Below, one piece after another: positions 57,829 to 64,000 of a stretch of DNA of 64,000 nt (positions within the stretch are counted from its first letter, which is position 1; each line of letters opens with the position of its first letter). Source of the DNA: Viola odorata (Eukaryota; Streptophyta; Magnoliopsida; Malpighiales; Violaceae); contig OY829538.1 in the NCBI GenBank assembly GCA_963691705.1, forward strand, positions 46,279,151 to 46,343,150, written 5' to 3'. A program made the translations under genes and the position numbers. The notes below the pieces were generated by a model that was not told where the DNA came from, ran no database searches, and saw nothing but the letters and a program-made list of their open reading frames with translations.

Positions 57829-58993
57829 TGACTCTTTAAATAAAAATATGATAAGGTGTTGATAAAATAGATCCCCGCTTTATTTCTTGTCATCATGACT
57901 CACGAAAAAGAGATCCTTACTTGGGTAATAATGACCAAACAATTGGAAGATGATCTCTCTCAAGTACAACAAAGTGATGTGAGACCTATTTACCCATTTC
58001 CAGAAACTCATTCCTGGAAGTCACACTTCATCTTTTTCGAAACATTTGCAAGCCTATTTGCATTCCCCACACGATTGACTTCATAAAGTTCAAGAGCACC
58101 TGAGGTTACCAACACATTTGATCACTATCAAAGTAATTACCTTCCAGCCTCTGCATTTTGGATTATCAACACTGATATAGCCAGAAAATGGCTATTAGGT
58201 TTAGGCCCATCCGGCTCAAAACTCCTAAGGGGCTAGTCTCTCTACAAGCTCAAACTTGTCTCCTACCTGCAACATGACTCTTCATAGCGGTCAAAGCTCA
58301 AGAATATAAGTTTTAGTTAATAGACCTAACTCTATCACCAAAAATCCTAGATAGACCTAACTCTATCTAGTTAGTAGTGATTTTTATCTCCAAACTAAAA
58401 TCTCTTTCCAAATCAGGGAGACACATAGCTCTACCTACGTTCTATCATTCTTCCCCATAAAAGGAGATGACCACCTATGTTAAAAATGAGGAAATTTGGA
58501 CAAAAATGTAACTAAAAGGTAGAACTAGCTAGGTAAATATATCCAATAAATTTAGCTTTAATTGTTGAATTTCGCTTTTAACAACTAGGGTTTTTTTAAA
58601 TTACATTTAGAATTATAGTTTTTACTAACACATTTTTGTGAAAGATTGTGATTATCGGCTTTAAATTACATATTTTCTTTTTTGATTAAAATAATTTTCA
58701 AATTAATCTACTCATTTAAACTATGATTTTAATTACTAATATTTATAGTACCACCCTGAACGAGAGAATTATTTCTTGTAAATCTCTACTTTGAACCTAT
58801 GCAAAATTTGTTTATTCATCATGTTCCATTTAAGCTGCCAGAAAGGTGTCTGTTAACTAAATTATACGAGGCCTTTGTATACAAACCATTCTGATAGCCA
58901 ACTTTGTTCTACTTCTAACCAAAGATGAGGATAAGGGCAGGAATGCATACATGATTGGGCACACCACACCACATCAAACCTACTCATTAGTAA
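57829..58993. other. Intergenic DNA between the hAT element and the second PLC gene
   Basis: No gene seen. The part nearest 58993 should be the 3' UTR of the minus-strand PLC gene. Confidence 0.5.
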
Positions 58994-61900
58994 TTATACA
59001 AACTCAAACCGCATTAGAAGCCTTACATTCTTAAGCTTCTCTCCCTTCTTGTCGTGAAGAGGGACAGATCGGATCCCCCGTCTTAATTCAAGAACTGGCA
59101 AACAAGTTTGTCCTCCAAAGTCGTCCCTCTCCGACATATCATACTCTCTTACTTCAACCCGAAGCAATGCAAGTTCGGGAACAGTTAAAGGGAAAGTGAA
59201 TTCCTCGTCCCAAGCCGGAGCCCAGTTGTCCTCGATTATCTTTGTTTTCTTCGCAGCTTCATCAACCGGTACCCCAACAATGTAAAGCTACCATATCATT
59301 CAGTAAGCAGGCATGCAGATGTTTAATGTCTCAAAAGACTACATATTTAAACTTAGAGATGGAAAATTCAATATTAATCTTCATATTCTAGTTTGACAAA
59401 CAGTACAAAAAAATGGCATTTGCATGCCATTATGCATCATACTTAAAATGTTAGTAATAGCTTCATAATCGGTGCAACCAACCTTTGTGTAGAAGTCTGG
59501 TGGTGAGTACGCGTCGAAGTGCGTATGGCTAAAATCGAGTCGCCATCCATCACCCAAATATACTTTTACCTATTCATAATAGACAGAACACCTCTGAGAA
59601 GAGATCATCAAGCAAATCAAATACAGATTCCGGTTAAACTAATATACTCACCTTTAACGTCTTGGTCACTGGTAATTTTGTTTTAGGATCGAATACTTCA
59701 TTGTTTGGACCTTTCTCCATCAAAAAGTCAGGTTTCCTCACATAACCACACGCTCCATTGGCCTTAAACACCCCATGCATCAACCAAAGCGACCGTCCGT
59801 ATCCCTGAGGAGATCCAACACATAAGGATGAAATTACTAGTTGAATATGCTGCAATAAAAAAGACATGAAAGTACACAATACCTAAATTTTCTTAACATG
59901 AAATCAAGCTAGAATTGCACGTAAATTACTAACTGATGAAGACCCTTTAAGATCCTAGCACTGAAAATACAAGATTTTGGTTGCCCATATTTGGCTAGTA
60001 AAGGTTTACATTTCATCTTTGGATGCCTTATCGATGAAAAGAAGTGACTACTTCTCAAGAAAAACAATAATGGAAGGAAGCTACTTATTATTAAAAGAAC
60101 AAAATAGAAAGGAAATTCTAGATTCAAATGCAACCTGCATATTAAATGCAATCATCTGAGCTCCATGCATCCACCCAACAAGAGGCTTGTAATTAGAGGA
60201 GGTGATTCGTGTTCCCTTGGGATACAGTCTCAAAATATTGTTCTGCGTAAATCTAGAGAAAACAACAGCATATATTAGTATCCAAATGTCGGATGGGTAG
60301 TAGTAGTAGTAGAAACTTCTTCCAGGCATCATCAACCAGGCTGTTTGATAGATACCTCACTAAGTCGGTTCCATTTGATGCGGCAACCTTTTCAAGCTCT
60401 TGCTCACTTAGACTAAGACGCCTAACATTCAACTGCTACTTTCAGTACATCCTTTAAGGCACCCTTCGGTTTCCCAGCATGTATTGTAATTAGGCGTTTG
60501 TATCCAGCAGATCCTTGTTGTCCTGATTTATTATCGCATTCGCCTAAGTCTTCATCATCTTGATCACTGTCACTCTACCATTTTTAAGCAAAGTTAAACA
60601 AGAGCATTACACACTGAAGTTCAAGAAGATAAGATTTGTTCCACCTCACCCTAAAATCAGCCTCTGGTTCAACTCTGTCATCTGGTGTTGCTAGCACCTC
60701 TTCTTCATCATCAGATGAATTCCCTCCAGGTGAGGCAGTATCCTTTTGCTTTATACCACTGGATTCAAGATATTCTTTAGGCGGCTTTGTTGAAATAATG
60801 ATTCGATGTTTCAATGATTCTGGTGAAGGGAACTGTACTATGCAATCTGATTCGGGACAGTAAAGCATTGCCCCAAATGTTTGAGTAACCATCTACATTA
60901 AATTTTGGTCAAGGTTATAAATACGAATATAATTTTTTTCCTTCTATTTGAAAATAATGCATGTCAAATGCAAACCTCTGCAACTTTGGCTTGAAGCTCT
61001 GGTGTAAGGTGGTCTTCTAAAGTTATAATGACTGGGTATGGAGAGCTAACAAACGCATAATCTCTTATGGACTTTAGGCATTTGATGAACGGCACTGGAG
61101 TGGTCAGCGTCCTACAATAATTTAGAACACAACTCATTATGTGAGAAGAAGTTTAACATTCATCAACAAAACTTAACATTGATCAACAAAGTTTAACATC
61201 CATTAACACTATTCGTATACAAATTTGATTCAGATACCTCACTTCACTCAGTCCTAGTGCCATTATGGAAAATCACGAAACTTCTCCCTTCCAAAACACA
61301 ATAGCAATAATTTTTTGACTAAGGGTTTCCTCCTTCCAAAGTGTAACTACAATTTGCGAAGTATTTGATGAACACCGGTTCCAATTAACACGAAAATAAT
61401 CTTTTTTTTCCGCCAATGATTAACTACAAATGCAAACAAAGGAGGAGAAAAGAAAGGAAAGTAATCATGACAAAGAAAATGGCACCTGCCATGGAGAACA
61501 AGAATTTCATCTTTGGTGTAACCAGGCCACAAATCAAGTTCAATTACTCTAACACCTCTTTGCAAGGCCTTTATGATCGGGACCTCGCTACAATCACTGC
61601 TGAGTTGATTCCCGGTGAGGTAGGAATTGTGTCCTGTGTAAATGAAATAATGTGAAAGAGGACTAGTCATATCATGGTGTACCTGGAACAAAACAATCTA
61701 GTTCAGCATCAAAAAGGGGGGCAAAAAACATTTTGAGTAGGGAATTAATCTCGCTCTAGCATTATCAGACACCGAAACAGAATGACTCATGACGTGACAC
61801 CTAGGTTAATTGGTTCACAATTCCATTTCTAACTAACACAGTCTATTAATTGAGAATTAAAACATGACCAAAAACTCCAAAAACTTTAGGAATATATACC

Positions 61901-62274
61901 TCTGACATGATGGGTCCGTTGAGATCATCGGCGAGCAAGAAATGGAAGAAATCGTCAAGAGTAAGAGCATGTCTGGTGTATTTGGTGAGGTGGTGCCTCC
62001 GGGTGATGACTTCTTCGACAACCCTCTCGGCATCGGCGAGGGTCCATTGGAGCTCGTTCTGGTTCAGCACCAGGAAGCGTCGGAGCTGATGGGGTTTCAT
62101 GTGGGACCCACCTTCGGTGAACTTGTAGAAACCTTGTTTGACATCCTGCGGCGGCTCCGGCTCCGTGATCTTGAATTTCCGGTTGAAGAGGTTGAACATC
62201 TTGTAGTTGTAGCTCCCCATGTCGCATTTGTTCTGCTCATCCTCCTCCGCCTGACATTTCTTGTCTTTTCCCAT
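58994..62274 (-). pseudogene. Second phosphoinositide-specific phospholipase C (PLC4/PLC6-type), frameshifted in exon 5
   Basis: Exons (minus): 62274-61900, 61682-61486, 61111-60976, 60892-60650, 60574-60356, 60252-60135, 59804-59652, 59569-59483, 59287-58994. Exons 2, 3, 6, 7 and 8 have exactly the same lengths as in the neighbouring PLC gene, and all junctions are GT-AG. The X domain is intact ([27 protein letters not shown]), and so are the Y ([13 protein letters not shown]) and C2 ([14 protein letters not shown]) domains as coded. Exon 5, however, is 219 nt where the phase needs 2 more bases: between LKV and RRLSLSEQ ten bases stand in place of twelve (60425-60438), giving a TAG at 60422-60424 and a product of 367 aa without Y and C2. 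This is either a true null allele/pseudogene or an assembly error. The start MGKDKKCQ is used; MGSYNYKMF 18 codons later aligns better with relatives. Confidence 0.88.
60293..60313. repeat. GTA microsatellite in a PLC intron
   Basis: About six GTA units in the intron between exons 5 and 6. Confidence 0.8.
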
Positions 62275-63055
62275 CTCTTACAATTAAATTTCACAATCTA
62301 ATCTAATCAAATTCTTCCTCTCCCTCCCTCCCTCAATATTTTTTGGCCTCATTTTGTTTTCTCGTGCATTTCAGAGGAAGAGAGAGAATGTCTGAGGATG
62401 GGTAGAGAGACATAATCAGGACTGGAGTGCCTATAAAACAGCAGATTTTGTAGCTCTATCTATCGTTGGAGAAGACGATCAAAAAAACACCAAACAAAAC
62501 TGCCACCATTTGGATTCTTTTATTCCCCACCTGTTCTCCCTTTTAAATAATGACACACGTGCTATTAAAACATATAAGACCATCCATAGCAGATGATCAA
62601 ATTTTTGGGTGTTATTCACTTTCTCTCACTGAACCAAAAAGCATTTAACATCCACGCGCTCACAGCAGGGGATTATTCAGGGTGTTAAAAACTTTCTCTC
62701 CCTTCCACATCATTTATCATATACCCCACCACATTTTTCATTTCATTTCTTATTAAATTTATAATTACTATAATAATTACTTTTTATAATATAATAAATA
62801 ATAAATAATATTTTTTTAATATAAATTAATTAAATTTCATAATTTCTTTTCAGATTTCAAAAAATCTATACTTTTTTAATAAAATAAATAATATAATATT
62901 TTTAAAGAGTAACACACGATATTATTTATCACTCAGTAAATCAAACATCGACTTAGATTATTGCACACGAACAAGAAAATACACACAAAATAAACTCGTA
63001 AACTTGAAAAACACACAAAATAAACTGGTAAACGTGAGAAATAATTTTTTTAAAT
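62275..63055. other. Upstream region of the second PLC gene, then AT-rich DNA
   Basis: A pyrimidine-rich leader (TCCCTCCCTCCC near 62320) lies just upstream of the ATG. From about 62575 the sequence may belong to the PIF/Harbinger relic, but no end repeat could be proven. Confidence 0.45.
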
Positions 63056-63451
63056 CTAAGCGAGGGTTGTTCCAAATTTATTCCAGATGTGCTCGACGAG
63101 ATCCTTTTTCAACTGAATATGGAGTGCTCTATCACGTAGCTCGGCTCTAGTATGAATATTTGATTCGGATCGGCCTTGGACATGCACTTCATATTGAGGC
63201 AGCACTTGCGTTTGGACATTGAACGAAGAGCTAGACCCGGGACTATCCGACTGATCGAAGTCGATATTTTCTCAATTTCGTGAATATGTATCTCGTTCAT
63301 CCTCCACAATCATGTTATGTAAAATAATGCACGCCCTCATTACTTTACCTAAGACATCGATATCCCACATCCTGGCTGGTTGACGAATAATGGAGAAGCG
63401 TGCTTGGAGTACCCCGAATGCACGTTCCACATCCTTCCTACATGATTCTTG
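63056..63451 (-). pseudogene. PIF/Harbinger transposase, C-terminal remnant
   Basis: Minus strand: QESCRKDVERAFGVLQARFS, then PARMWDIDVLGKVMRACIIL and HNMIVEDERD, the conserved last part of plant HARBI1-like DDE transposases, including the final-domain Glu in RKDVERAF. A TGA follows about 10 residues later, after which the frame continues (RSESNIHTRAELRDRALH, LKKDLVEHIWNKFG) to a TAG at 63056-63058. Everything upstream of QESC, including the first catalytic Asp residues, is missing, so it is a truncated relic. Confidence 0.8.
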
Positions 63452-63477
63452 TTTGAGAACTAGTTTGTTATTGTATG

Positions 63478-63592
63478 TTTTACTTTCAAATTGTGTGTTT
63501 TATTTTCGAATTGTGAGTTTTATTTTCGAATTGTGAGTTTTATTTTCGAATTGTGAGTTTTATTTTCAAATTGTGTGTTTTTATTTTCAAAT
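63478..63592. repeat. Tandem array, 20-bp unit, about five copies
   Basis: Units of TTTTATTTTCGAATTGTGAG with small variants, directly 5' of the truncated Harbinger remnant. It probably arose at the truncation point. Confidence 0.8.
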
Positions 63593-63969
63593 ATGTTTTA
63601 CTTTTAAAATATTTTGAGTAATTATTATGAAAAAAATCATTTAAAAAAGAAGAAAATGAAAAAAAAGTATAAAAAACTCTGATTTTTTTAGTGTCCAAAT
63701 TTATAGATCTCAAAAAATTAAAAATAAGTGTAAAAATAATGGTATAAAATTATTTTGAGTAATTATTATGAAAAGAAGCATTTAAAAAAGAAAAAAAATG
63801 TAAAAAATTCGAATTTTTTTTAGTGTCCAAATAATACAAACCTAGTCTCAATTTATAGATCTCAAAAAATTAAAAATAATGGTATATTTTTTATAAAATT
63901 ATTTTCAGTATTTATTAAAAAAAATTCGATTTAAACAATGAGTGGGAAAAAAAACAATAATTCTCATCC

Positions 63970-64000
63970 AATGGCAGCGCGCGCGTGGCGCGCTGCCATT
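63970..64000. repeat. GC-rich perfect hairpin at the window edge
   Basis: AATGGCAGCGCG (63970-63981), a 7-base loop, then its exact complement (63989-64000). It stands out from the AT-rich surroundings and may continue beyond the window. Confidence 0.75.

Overview
This is plant nuclear DNA, almost certainly from a eudicot. Genes are intron-rich with GT-AG introns, intergenic DNA is AT-rich, and the proteins are plant families: a CRINKLY4-related receptor kinase, an NFXL2-type zinc-finger protein, and two plant-type phosphoinositide phospholipases C. I cannot name the species. About half of the window is transposable-element DNA, some of it nested three deep.

Layout. 1-2.9 kb: the 3' part of a CTD-phosphatase-like gene (+). 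2.9-6.6 kb: intergenic, with a decayed retroelement piece and a 736-bp Stowaway-like MITE. 6.7-9.24 kb: an intronless CCR4-like receptor kinase (+) with an overlapping upstream ORF. 9.24-13.9 kb: AT-rich intergenic DNA with a second Stowaway MITE. 13.9-19.9 kb: an NFXL2-like gene (-) whose 13 exons join into 880 codons without a frame break. 20.0-30.1 kb: a 10.1-kb Mutator-like element (MULE) with long inverted repeats and a perfect 9-bp target duplication, placed 84 bp before the NFXL2 start codon. It holds a decayed MURA transposase (-), a GRF-zinc-finger/membrane gene (+), and a retrotransposon fragment inside a transposase intron. 30.7-36.3 kb: a LINE relic cut by a 3.1-kb solo LTR and by a small hAT-type MITE. 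36.3-41.9 kb: more non-autonomous elements and gene-poor DNA.

41.9-45.8 kb and 59.0-62.3 kb: two paralogous PI-PLC genes (-) with the same nine-exon structure. The first is open throughout (592 codons). The second has a frameshift in exon 5. Between them lies an 11-kb hAT element with an 8-bp target duplication. It carries its own BED-hAT transposase (-), a nested PIF/Harbinger-like element with a captured methyltransferase fragment, and a nested LTR composite with one LTR inverted. The window ends in a PIF/Harbinger transposase remnant.

How the genes relate: the host genes belong to signalling and stress regulation (receptor kinase, lipid signalling, NF-X1 regulator) and form no operon-like unit. 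The strongest structural stories are the MULE sitting in the NFXL2 promoter/5' UTR, the MULE architecture in which both inverted repeats seem to supply a spliced 5' leader to two convergently arranged internal genes, and the inverted-LTR composite. All assignments come from reading motifs and splice sites by eye. No database search was run.
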